A DNA stretch of 12,846 bases from an uncultured Oscillospiraceae bacterium (GTDB taxonomy: Bacteria > Bacillota > Clostridia > Oscillospirales > Oscillospiraceae). Shown here in pieces: positions 7,090 to 12,846 of this stretch. The stretch spans positions 1-12,846 of the forward strand of contig CAKTIN010000051.1 of NCBI GenBank assembly GCA_934565775.1, read 5' to 3'. A model generated the notes under the pieces. That model was given only the letters and a program-made list of their open reading frames with translations, did no database searches and was not told the origin of the DNA. A program made the position numbers and the translations under genes. Each line of letters starts with the position of its first letter. Position 1 is the stretch's first letter.

Positions 7090-7748
7090 GGAGCCTGTGG
7101 AATCTTCTGTTTCCGGAAAAATGCACCTTTTGCGGGCGGCTGCTGGAGGGCCGGGAGGCGGACCTCTGCGAAAGCTGCCGGAGGATCGAGCCCTTTTCCG
7201 GTCCGGCAAAGCGCCTGCCCTATGTGGAACGCTGGACGGCGGCCTATTATTATGAGGAGCCGGTGCGAAACGGCCTGCTGCGGTATAAATTCCGGGGCAA
7301 GCGCCATGAGGCCCGGGCCCTGGGGCAGCTGCTGGCCATGGCGATCCTCCGGGCCGGACTTCAGGACGCGGACCTGATTACCTATGTGCCGGTCAGCCCG
7401 AAGCGCCGCCGGGAACGGGGCTACGATCAGGACCGGCTTCTGGCCATGGAGGCGGCGCGGGCTCTGGGCAGGGAGGCGACGCCTCTGCTGAAGAAGGTCC
7501 GGCACACTCCGGCCCAGTCCGGGCTTTCCGGGGCGGCCCAGCGCCATGCCAACGTCATGGGTGCCTACCGGCCGCTGCGCGGGGATCTGGCCGGGAAACA
7601 AATTCTACTCATTGACGATATTCTCACCACCGGCGCAACCGCAAGCGAGTGCGCCCGGGTGCTGCTGACGGCGGGTGCCGCCGGCGTAAGCTGCGCCTGC
7701 TTTGCGGCGCACCGCGAAAAAAAGGAACGTAAGGGGCAATCAGAATGA
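7086..7748 (+). CDS. comFC: ComF family phosphoribosyltransferase-like protein
   Basis: 220 residues. A zinc-ribbon of two CxxC pairs is at the N-terminus (C13, C16, C28, C31), then a central region with YKFRGKRHEA and VPVSPKRRRERGYDQ, and a type I phosphoribosyltransferase PRPP-binding motif ILLIDDILTTGAT (173-185; D177, D178). This is the normal ComFC layout and length. In naturally competent bacteria ComFC helps handle incoming single-stranded DNA; many bacteria carry it without known competence. The ATG overlaps the recD2 stop as ATGA, with GGAGGG (7071-7076) 9 bases upstream. Its own stop overlaps mreB in the same way, which points to one mRNA and coupled translation. It is next to a DNA helicase, in keeping with a DNA-processing role. 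Confidence 0.92.
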   Translation: MRSLWNLLFPEKCTFCGRLLEGREADLCESCRRIEPFSGPAKRLPYVERWTAAYYYEEPVRNGLLRYKFRGKRHEARALGQLLAMAILRAGLQDADLITYVPVSPKRRRERGYDQDRLLAMEAARALGREATPLLKKVRHTPAQSGLSGAAQRHANVMGAYRPLRGDLAGKQILLIDDILTTGATASECARVLLTAGAAGVSCACFAAHREKKERKGQSE

Positions 7749-8779
7749 AATTTCTATCCAGAGACCTGGGCGTGGACCTGGGGACGACGAATATGCTGGT
7801 GTATGCGGACGGCAAGGGGGTCGTGCTCCGGGAGCCGTCCGTTGTGGCGGTGGACCGGAACAACGGCAAGATCTTGCAGGTTGGCTCTGCGGCCCGGAGC
7901 ATGATGGGCCGGACCCCCGGAAACGTGGTGGCGATGAAGCCCCTCCGGGACGGGGTAATTTCCGACTATGAAATGACGGAGCGGATGCTGGAGCATTTCT
8001 TCCGCCAGGCGGTGAAGCACGCCATGGTGAAGCCCCGGGTGATCGTCTGCGTTCCCAGCGGGATCACGGAGGTGGAGGAGCGGGCGGTCATTAACGCGGC
8101 CATGGAGGCCGGAGCCCGCCGGGTCTATTTGATCGAGGAGCCGCTGGCCGCCGCCCTGGGGGCCGGGCTGGACATTTCCGGGCCCAACGGGCACATGGTG
8201 GTGGACATTGGGGGCGGTACCACGGATATTGCGGTGCTGTCCATGAACGATGTGGCCGTGTCCGCCTCTCTAAAGGTGGCGGGAGACGCCTTTGACGAAG
8301 CCATTGCCCGCCATGTGCGGCGAAAGTACGGCGTGGTCATCGGCCTGACCACGGCGGAGGAGATCAAAATCAACATCGGCTGCGTGTATCCCCGGCCGGA
8401 GGACAGCTCCATGGTCGTCATGGGCCGGGATGTGAAAACCGGCCTGGCCAAGGAGGTCTCCCTCCATGCCTCGGAAATTCTGGAGATTCTCAAGCGCCCT
8501 GCCCGGCAGATCACCGATGAGGTGCTCAGCGTTCTGGAGCAGACCTCTCCGGAGCTGGTGTCGGATCTGGCCCAGAACGGCATTGTCCTGACCGGCGGCG
8601 GGAGCCTGATTTACGGCATGGACCAGCTCCTCCGGGAGCGGACGGAGCTGCCGTGCAGCATTGCGGACGACGCGGACAGCTGCGTGGCCTACGGCTGCGG
8701 CAAGAGCCTGAGCTGGATCAATCACCTCCAGGACGGCCCGATCCATATCGCCCGCCGGAGACTGATGAAGGAAAATTAA
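7745..8779 (+). CDS. mreB: Rod shape-determining protein MreB/Mbl
   Basis: 344 residues, the family's standard length. MreB is a bacterial actin that forms membrane-bound filaments guiding lateral wall synthesis. Actin-fold nucleotide motifs are intact: phosphate 1 DLGVDLGTTN (7-16), IEEPLAAALG (130-139) with the catalytic Glu, phosphate 2 VDIGGGTTDIAV (153-164), and the adenosine motif VLTGGGSLIYG (281-291). An N-terminal MKFLSRD resembles the short start of Gram-positive MreB and Mbl. The sequence does not separate MreB from Mbl. Translation starts inside the comF stop (ATGA), with AAGGGG (7731-7736) 8 bases upstream. No mreC or mreD follows; a strong terminator starts 6 bases after the stop, so this is a stand-alone copy. 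Confidence 0.95.
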   Translation: MKFLSRDLGVDLGTTNMLVYADGKGVVLREPSVVAVDRNNGKILQVGSAARSMMGRTPGNVVAMKPLRDGVISDYEMTERMLEHFFRQAVKHAMVKPRVIVCVPSGITEVEERAVINAAMEAGARRVYLIEEPLAAALGAGLDISGPNGHMVVDIGGGTTDIAVLSMNDVAVSASLKVAGDAFDEAIARHVRRKYGVVIGLTTAEEIKINIGCVYPRPEDSSMVVMGRDVKTGLAKEVSLHASEILEILKRPARQITDEVLSVLEQTSPELVSDLAQNGIVLTGGGSLIYGMDQLLRERTELPCSIADDADSCVAYGCGKSLSWINHLQDGPIHIARRRLMKEN

Positions 8780-8784
8780 AAAAT

Positions 8785-8823
8785 GCGCCCGGGAGAATTT
8801 GCTTCTCCCGGGCGCTGCTTTTT
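8785..8823. terminator. Strong bidirectional terminator between mreB and the GH18 gene
   Basis: Thirteen perfect GC-rich pairs, arms 8785-8797 and 8803-8815 with a 5-base loop. On the plus strand TGCTTTTT follows; on the minus strand an ATTTTTTAATTTT run follows. It lies just after the mreB stop and 4 bases beyond the stop of the convergent GH18 gene. Confidence 0.93.
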
Positions 8824-8826
8824 GCC

Positions 8827-10284
8827 TTACTGGTCCAGCAGGCTGGCGGCCATTTGCCGGATCATCTGGTGGTCCTGGGTATCTTCGCTGCACTCCCAGA
8901 CGATGATCCCCGCCAGATCCCGGTCGTGGATCACGTCCAGCTTCTGCTGGAGGGAAATGGCGTTCTCATAGGACAGGTACCAGAGGTAGTATTCCGAGTC
9001 CGGATCGTCGTTATACAGGTACGGGACCTGGGCCAGCTTATCCAGGGCGAAGTGCCAGCCCTTTCCGCCGTGGTCGTAGGTCTCGCCCACCACGGGCTTG
9101 CCGTCCACCCACTCGATGGTGAAGCCACTGACGGCCTCGGCCTCATAGGCCCGGAGCATGGTCTGGTCAATCTCGCCCTCTGCCGGGGCGGAATGGGCGG
9201 GGGCGCCCACATAGGACCCGGTGGGCTCCTTGTCAATGAGGAAGTCCGTGGCGTACATGGGGCTGCCGATGCACAGCTTGGAGGGCTCCACCTTGTAGCC
9301 CACGGTCATAACGGACAGGGCGTTGTTGATGTCGGACATTTTGCTGGCATGGCCGGTGCACTTATCCCACAGGCCCGCCAGGTCATAGGTCATGATATTG
9401 ATGAGGTCCATATAGGGCGAGATCTTCCGCCAGTTCTGGCAGGACAGGGTCCAGGCCGCAGAGGCGGAGGCGCAGGCGGTGAGCTTTTTGGTGCCCTCGC
9501 CATAGACCTTGGCCATGGCCTCCCGGAGCTCCTGAGCCAGGAGGGCAAAGTTTTCGCTGTCCTCCTCCTTGGTGCCCCAGATGGGGCAGCCCTGGTCGAT
9601 CTCATCCTCCGGGCGGCGCTCGCCGTCCTTGCTGCCGCCGAAGTATTCCCAGTCGATGTCAAAGCCGTCCACCCAGGGATACTCCTCCAGAATGGCCATG
9701 CAGCTGTCCACAAAGGAGGCCCGGCCCTCGGGGGTGTAGGCCATTTCGGAGAAGTAGCCGCACCGGGTCCAGCCGCCGATGGAGATCAGAATGTTCACAT
9801 CCGGGTACTTCTCGGCATAATAGGCGTATTGGGCGAAATGGTTCCGGGGCAGACCCTCGGCCATTTCGCTGGGCTCGTCGTTTTCAAAGTCCGCCTTTGG
9901 AAGGGTGGAGGTCACCTTGAATTTGGTCCGGGCGGGCTCCTTGGCGTCCCGGCGCTCCCAGGAGGTCTCCGTGGTGCCGTCGTCGGGCTCCACCTGCCAG
10001 AAGGCATGGTTCACATAGGTCACGCTGTCCCAGGGGATGCTGCAAACCTCAGAGCCCTCCTGGGCGGTCTTGGTGTCTAAGTACCAGTTGGCGAAATACA
10101 CGACCACCTGCTTGGGCGTGGGAGCGGGGGGATCCGTGGGGGCTTCGGTAGGCGCCTCGGTGGGGGCCTCGGTGGGCGTCTGCGTGGGCGCCTCGGTAGG
10201 GGCCTGCGTGGGAGCGGCCGCAGGGGTGCAGCCCGTGAGAAGCAGCGCCGCCAGCAGGAGCAGGGCGAAAATACGATTGCGCAT
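8827..10284 (-). CDS. GH18 family glycosidase lipoprotein (chitinase/endo-GlcNAcase-like)
   Basis: 485 residues. A signal peptide (RNRIFALLLLAALLLTGC) ends in a lipobox with C19, so the mature protein is lipid-anchored outside the membrane. Residues 25-57 are a Pro/Thr linker. The TIM-barrel starts at VVVYFANWY (60-68); then ISIGGW (167-172, the SxGG motif), the catalytic DGFDIDWE (206-213; acid E213, with D209 and D211), INIMTYD (295-301) and IIVWE (460-464) with the floor Trp W463. All residues needed for substrate-assisted hydrolysis of GlcNAc linkages are present. Family members cut chitin, peptidoglycan-like glycans or N-glycan cores, and the sequence does not decide which. The ATG at 10282-10284 is chosen because GGAGGA lies 7 bases upstream and the signal peptide begins there; the frame extends to 10341 without support. 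It is monocistronic. Confidence 0.93.
   Translation of the reverse strand: MRNRIFALLLLAALLLTGCTPAAAPTQAPTEAPTQTPTEAPTEAPTEAPTDPPAPTPKQVVVYFANWYLDTKTAQEGSEVCSIPWDSVTYVNHAFWQVEPDDGTTETSWERRDAKEPARTKFKVTSTLPKADFENDEPSEMAEGLPRNHFAQYAYYAEKYPDVNILISIGGWTRCGYFSEMAYTPEGRASFVDSCMAILEEYPWVDGFDIDWEYFGGSKDGERRPEDEIDQGCPIWGTKEEDSENFALLAQELREAMAKVYGEGTKKLTACASASAAWTLSCQNWRKISPYMDLINIMTYDLAGLWDKCTGHASKMSDINNALSVMTVGYKVEPSKLCIGSPMYATDFLIDKEPTGSYVGAPAHSAPAEGEIDQTMLRAYEAEAVSGFTIEWVDGKPVVGETYDHGGKGWHFALDKLAQVPYLYNDDPDSEYYLWYLSYENAISLQQKLDVIHDRDLAGIIVWECSEDTQDHQMIRQMAASLLDQ
10114..10212 (-). repeat. Pro/Thr linker repeat of the GH18 lipoprotein
   Basis: Codons for residues 25-57 encode tandem APTEAPTQ-like units. 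At DNA level this is an imperfect 12-base tandem repeat (GCCTCGGTGGGG-like on the plus strand). It separates the lipid anchor from the catalytic domain. Copy number may vary between strains (inference). Confidence 0.8.
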
Positions 10285-10291
10285 AGAGCAT

Positions 10292-10345
10292 TCCTCCGTG
10301 ATGTTGAGAATTCGAAAGCATTCTTTCCTAGCCCTAATCATATCA
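10292..10345 (-). promoter_or_regulatory. GH18 gene promoter (extended -10) and ribosome site
   Basis: On the minus strand TGATATGAT (10337-10345) is an extended -10 (TG-n-TATGAT). No recognisable -35 stands 16-18 bases upstream, as is common for extended -10 promoters. The predicted leader is about 45 bases, ending in GGAGGA (10292-10297), 7 bases before the ATG. Confidence 0.5.
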
Positions 10346-10404
10346 CAGATTTCACAAAACGGCTTGCAGAAACCGACTTACTTTTTAGCGTTTTGACTTA
10401 TGAC

Positions 10405-10431
10405 AAAGCCCCGGCTTGATACCGGGGCTTT
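10405..10431 (-). terminator. Terminator of the ATP-grasp gene
   Basis: A ten-pair hairpin with arms 10405-10414 and 10422-10431 and a 7-base loop, GC-rich at the core. In the minus direction only TTTG follows, a short U-tract; in the plus direction TTTT follows. It lies about 15 bases after the ATP-grasp stop and just upstream of the GH18 promoter, so it separates the two minus-strand genes. Confidence 0.7.
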
Positions 10432-10446
10432 TCTGTCCTTCTGTCC

Positions 10447-11475
10447 TTATCCTCTGGGGATGGGCTGCCCGGCCAGAGCCTCCATCCGGGGCAGCAGGCC
10501 GATGCCGTCCGGGCGGAACCGCCAGTTCTGCACCATGTCGTAGCCGGGGAAATTGTTCCCCTCCACCAGAACAGGGCCGGTCTGCGTAATGGCCACGTCC
10601 CAGCCGATGTACCGCAGCTCCGGGATCTCCAGGGCCGCCCGGCTGACCAGATCCACAGCCTCTTTGAAATAGGGAATCTGGAAGCCCTCAAACCGGGTGC
10701 CGGTGACCGGGTGGGTCTCATAATAGCAGGCGTCCCGGTCACAGAAAGCGGGGAAGTTCAGCCGCCCGTTTTCATCGACCACGGTATACATTCCGCCGGC
10801 GCAGATGTTATCCACGGCCTTTTCTCCCCGGCCGATGCGCACCAGGGCATAGGCCACCTGAGGCCCATCCGCTGTGGTGACGGTGACGATGCGCACGGTG
10901 TTGACGCTGGCGGCGCACAGCCGGTTCATCTCCGGGTGCTGGCGGATCACATCCTCCACCAGGTATTGCCGCTGCTCCGTGAGCCGGTCAAACAGGGCGG
11001 CATAATCCGTCTCGGGGCCAACGGGGATCTTTGCCGCTCCGGCACCCCCGAAATCGTCCACCATTTTGACAAAAATGGCCTCTTTTCCGGCGCAGAAGTC
11101 CCGGAGCACCTCGCTGTCTGCCGCCCGGAGGTCCAGCCAATCCCGATTCAGGTAATTGCCGAAGCGCTCCAGAAACAGGCACTTGTCGTTGAGGTAGCAG
11201 TAGTGATCCTTCTGGTTGAGCATCCGGGTCATCGCCACATTGTGCCCATAGGTGAAAAAGGTCTTTTTCTGGGCGTCATTCAGCCGGGCAAAGCCAAAGA
11301 CCCGGTAGTCCTGATAGCCGACGCCGTGCCCCATCCACCGGACCACATCAAAAAACACGGGCACCGGATTCCGCCCGGCCTCCTTAGCGGCCAGGCCCGT
11401 ATAGGCGAACAGGCGGCGGAAGCTACCGGACCTTGCCCGAGTGAGGAAGATCTTTACTTTTGTACCAAAACCCAT
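10447..11475 (-). CDS. Sugar-transfer-associated ATP-grasp family protein
   Basis: 342 residues. The middle and C-terminal part show an ATP-grasp ligase pattern: a nucleotide-binding Lys in FVKMVDDFGGAG (135-146), the hinge YLVEDVIRQHPEMNRL (171-186), SVNTVRIVTV (190-199), then D293 in GWDVAIT and the metal-binding LVEGNNFPGYD (303-313; E305, N307). The combination HPEMN...S.NTVRI and EGN.FPG is typical of the ATP-grasp type found beside sugar transferases in polysaccharide clusters; the reaction is unknown. Start: ATG 11473-11475, with AAAGGAG 9 bases upstream; the frame is open to 11529 but those 18 codons contain the promoter. No glycosyltransferase neighbours it. Expected cytoplasmic, with no signal peptide. 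Confidence 0.8.
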   Translation of the reverse strand: MGFGTKVKIFLTRARSGSFRRLFAYTGLAAKEAGRNPVPVFFDVVRWMGHGVGYQDYRVFGFARLNDAQKKTFFTYGHNVAMTRMLNQKDHYCYLNDKCLFLERFGNYLNRDWLDLRAADSEVLRDFCAGKEAIFVKMVDDFGGAGAAKIPVGPETDYAALFDRLTEQRQYLVEDVIRQHPEMNRLCAASVNTVRIVTVTTADGPQVAYALVRIGRGEKAVDNICAGGMYTVVDENGRLNFPAFCDRDACYYETHPVTGTRFEGFQIPYFKEAVDLVSRAALEIPELRYIGWDVAITQTGPVLVEGNNFPGYDMVQNWRFRPDGIGLLPRMEALAGQPIPRG

Positions 11476-11500
11476 TGCATTCAGCTCCTTTAAGCACCTT

Positions 11501-11529
11501 ATTCTATCACGGATCGGGGAGAAAAACAA
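11501..11529 (-). promoter_or_regulatory. Promoter of the ATP-grasp gene
   Basis: On the minus strand TTGTTT (11524-11529), a 17-base spacer and TAGAAT (11501-11506), with TGA directly before the -10 box (extended -10). This is the best-formed promoter in the window. The leader would be about 20 bases and includes the AAAGGAG site. Confidence 0.65.
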
Positions 11530-11532
11530 GTC

Positions 11533-11550
11533 TGGAAGTCGATTCTTCCA
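11533..11550. promoter_or_regulatory. Palindrome between divergent promoters, candidate operator
   Basis: TGGAAG (11533-11538), six bases, CTTCCA (11545-11550): a perfect inverted repeat in the 27 bases between the -35 boxes of the ATP-grasp gene and the lipoprotein gene. The geometry suits a dimeric regulator. A 6-base arm can also occur by chance. Confidence 0.35.
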
Positions 11551-11556
11551 AAACTC

Positions 11557-11585
11557 TTGCTTTTTTCGGGAAAGTATGATACACT
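11557..11585 (+). promoter_or_regulatory. Probable promoter of the lipoprotein gene
   Basis: TTGCTT (11557-11562), 17 bases, TACACT (11580-11585) with TGA before the -10 box. An alternative -10 is TATGAT (11575-11580), but then the -35 is too close. The leader would be about 28 bases. The ribosome site is poor (purine-rich AGAGAGAGAA before the ATG). Confidence 0.45.
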
Positions 11586-11619
11586 TCCGGTATCAAAAGA
11601 GAAAGAGAGAGAATGGTTC

Positions 11620-12297
11620 ATGAAGAAAATTTACAGAATTGCCGCTTTGGTGCTGGCTCTGGCTTTGCTGGCCGGACTTGCGGCGGGCTGCGGCCCGAAA
11701 TTTGACGCCTCCGGCTATGTGAAGTGCCAGCTGGATGCCTTCTACCTGAATCAGCACGACAACGTAGAAAAGTATACCAACAGCACCAAGGAGGACTCCG
11801 CCCAGGACTATGAGGACAGCATGGCGGAGGAGGGCCGGGACCTGGCAGAGACGCTGGCCAGTCAGTTTGAGCTGGAGCCCACCCAGGAGCAGATCGACCT
11901 GGCTACGGACTTCGTGAAGCAGTCCTATAGCAAGGTCCGCTACACCGTGGGGAAGGCAACCGCAGACGGCAAGAACTTTGTGGTCCCCGTGACTTATGAA
12001 ACGCTGCTGCTGTATACAGACGCAAACTTTGAGGCTGTGTCCAATGAGGAGAGCGCCTGGATCGAGACGAATTCTGAGGCGCTGCAGAATGCCTTTGCCG
12101 CAGGCGACGAGGCTGCCATTACCGCGCTGGCGGACGATTACCTGAAAATGTACATTGGCGCATGGGTGAATTGCCTGAGCAACCCGGAGTATGATGAGAG
12201 CGAGACCATGGAGCTTCATGTGAATCTGGGCAGCGACGACCTGTACGACATTGCCGATGATGAGTACCAGTCGCTGTATGACAATCTGCTTCAATAA
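11620..12297 (+). CDS. Lipoprotein of unknown function
   Basis: 225 residues. The start MKKIYRIA begins a signal peptide with a lipobox LAAGC at residues 20-24; C24 would be lipidated, and the protein sits outside the membrane. The mature part is acidic and begins GPKFDASGYVKCQLDAF, then reads as mostly helical repeats (LETLASQFELEPTQEQIDLA-like) and a C-terminal beta-rich part (FVVPVTYETLLLY). The FDASGYVK start resembles lipoproteins of the DUF5105 kind that are common in Clostridia, but I am not sure of the match. The frame is open from 11557, but the signal peptide fixes the ATG at 11620. It is monocistronic, transcribed away from the ATP-grasp gene and towards rpoD. Two Cys (C36 and C182) lie in the mature domain. 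Confidence 0.85.
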   Translation: MKKIYRIAALVLALALLAGLAAGCGPKFDASGYVKCQLDAFYLNQHDNVEKYTNSTKEDSAQDYEDSMAEEGRDLAETLASQFELEPTQEQIDLATDFVKQSYSKVRYTVGKATADGKNFVVPVTYETLLLYTDANFEAVSNEESAWIETNSEALQNAFAAGDEAAITALADDYLKMYIGAWVNCLSNPEYDESETMELHVNLGSDDLYDIADDEYQSLYDNLLQ

Positions 12298-12312
12298 CGA
12301 ATCGAGGAAAAG

Positions 12313-12339
12313 GTCCGGGGCAGCAAGTCTGCTCCGGAC
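12313..12339 (+). terminator. Hairpin after the lipoprotein gene, probable terminator
   Basis: Arms GTCCGGGGCAG (12313-12323) and CTGCTCCGGAC (12329-12339), 11 pairs with one G-U and a 5-base loop, 15 bases after the lipoprotein stop. The following CGTTTCATAC is only a weak U-tract, so it may slow rather than fully stop polymerase. Confidence 0.55.
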
Positions 12340-12361
12340 TCGTTTCATACAGGGATAAAGT

Positions 12362-12389
12362 GCGCCCCGCACCTTTTGGTGCGGGGCGC
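12362..12389. terminator. Strong hairpin between lipoprotein gene and rpoD
   Basis: Twelve perfect GC-rich pairs (12362-12373 and 12378-12389) around a TTTT loop (AAAA on the minus strand). It lies 4 bases past the rpoD stop. Neither side has a long U-tract (ACTTTAT on the minus side, TTGCTC on the plus side), so ending transcription may depend on hairpin strength. Confidence 0.65.
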
Positions 12390-12393
12390 TTGC

Positions 12394-12846
12394 TCAGCAA
12401 TAAAAATCCTTGATCTTTTTGGCGCGGCTGGGATGGCGGAGCTTGCGGATGGCCTTGTTCTCAATCTGACGGATCCGCTCCCGGGTCACGCCGAAGATCT
12501 GGCCCACCTCTTCCAGGGTGTGGGTCCGGCCGTCGTACATGCCGAAGCGCATCCGCAGCACGTCGGCCTCCCGCTCGGTAAGGGTACCCAGGATCTCTCC
12601 CAGAGCCTCAGCCAGCAGGGCGTTGGAGGTGGCGTCTGCGGGGCCGGGGGTGTTGTCGTCCTCCACGAAGGAGCCGATGGTGGTGTCCTCCTCGTCGCCC
12701 ACGGGGGTATCCAGGCTCAGCGTATCCGCCGCAGTCCGGTTGGCCTCAATGATCTTCTCCACGGGCAGACCCAGCTCCGCGGCGATCTCCTCCATGGTGG
12801 GCTCCCGGCCCAGCTCCTGGACCAGCTTCCGGTTGCAGCGGGTGGC
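12394..12846 (-). CDS. rpoD: Primary RNA polymerase sigma factor, C-terminal part
   Basis: The frame is open to the window edge, so the N-terminus lies beyond 12846; the Met at 12793-12795 is internal to region 3. 150 residues are visible: region 3 (KLVQELGREPTMEEIAAELG, about 7-26), the 3.2 finger (SLDTPVGDEED), and region 4 with LTEREADVLRMRFG and the 4.2 helix-turn-helix TLEEVGQIFGVTRERIRQIE (110-129), which binds the -35 element. The RERIRQIE recognition helix is that of the housekeeping SigA/RpoD. A close group 2 sigma factor cannot be excluded from the C-terminus alone. The gene runs head-on towards the lipoprotein gene. The protein ends KKIKDFYC, an unusual terminal Cys. Confidence 0.9.
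   Translation of the reverse strand, partial: ATRCNRKLVQELGREPTMEEIAAELGLPVEKIIEANRTAADTLSLDTPVGDEEDTTIGSFVEDDNTPGPADATSNALLAEALGEILGTLTEREADVLRMRFGMYDGRTHTLEEVGQIFGVTRERIRQIENKAIRKLRHPSRAKKIKDFYC

Noticed and set aside
8653..10080. 475-codon open frame on the plus strand across the GH18 gene
   Set aside because: It is antisense to a complete GH18 enzyme, runs through the mreB end and a strong terminator, and its composition (Gly/Val/Leu/His rich, no motif) is that of a GC-rich shadow frame.
1348..10212. CRISPR array or satellite suggested by the tandem repeats at 1348-1506 and 10114-10212
   Set aside because: Both tracts are in-frame protein repeats with no unique spacers of constant length.
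10355..10395. CAAAACG and CGTTTTG inverted repeat upstream of the GH18 promoter
   Set aside because: Seven-base arms 27 bases apart with no extension; too weak to call an operator.

Overview
The window reads as an ordinary stretch of chromosome from a high-GC, low-copy-repeat Firmicute, most likely a gut member of the Clostridia (Oscillospiraceae-like). The reasons are GC-rich codon third positions, AGGAGG-type ribosome binding sites, lipoprotein signal peptides with short lipoboxes, a VanW/YoaR-type wall protein, a B. subtilis-like ThyA, RecD2 in place of a RecBCD-type RecD, a ComF family protein next to a stand-alone MreB, and a primary sigma factor of the SigA/RpoD type. I assign the lineage by inference; no rRNA is present to prove it. 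I see no tRNA, rRNA, insertion sequence, phage gene, CRISPR array or attachment site.

Layout: (1) 1-1509 (+), the 3' part of a VanW-domain wall protein with a Pro/Thr-rich tail. (2) 4390-1587 (-), a compact operon thyA, folA, then a DASS/SLC13-type anion transporter. It ends at a bidirectional terminator (1519-1555) shared with the VanW gene. (3) 4557-8779 (+), a tightly coupled unit: a small unknown membrane protein, recD2, comF and mreB. Three of its junctions overlap, two of them by exactly the 4 bases ATGA, and it ends at a strong bidirectional terminator (8785-8823). (4) 10284-8827 (-), a GH18 glycosidase lipoprotein with its own extended -10 promoter. (5) 11475-10447 (-), an ATP-grasp protein of the sugar-transfer-associated type. 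(6) 11620-12297 (+), an unrecognised lipoprotein transcribed divergently from (5), with a palindrome between the two promoters. (7) 12846-12394 (-), the 3' end of rpoD, convergent with (6) and separated from it by two strong hairpins.

Functionally the window mixes housekeeping genes (dTMP synthesis and folate reduction, DNA repair helicase, sigma factor, cell shape) with surface functions (wall-associated VanW protein, secreted glycosidase, lipoprotein). ThyA makes dTMP and releases dihydrofolate, which FolA reduces, so that pair is a metabolic unit; the transporter behind it has no obvious link. I found no convincing new defence or mobile system. The most useful leads are the palindrome between the divergent promoters, the altered ion-site motifs of the transporter, the overlapping start of recD2, and the unassigned small membrane protein and lipoprotein.
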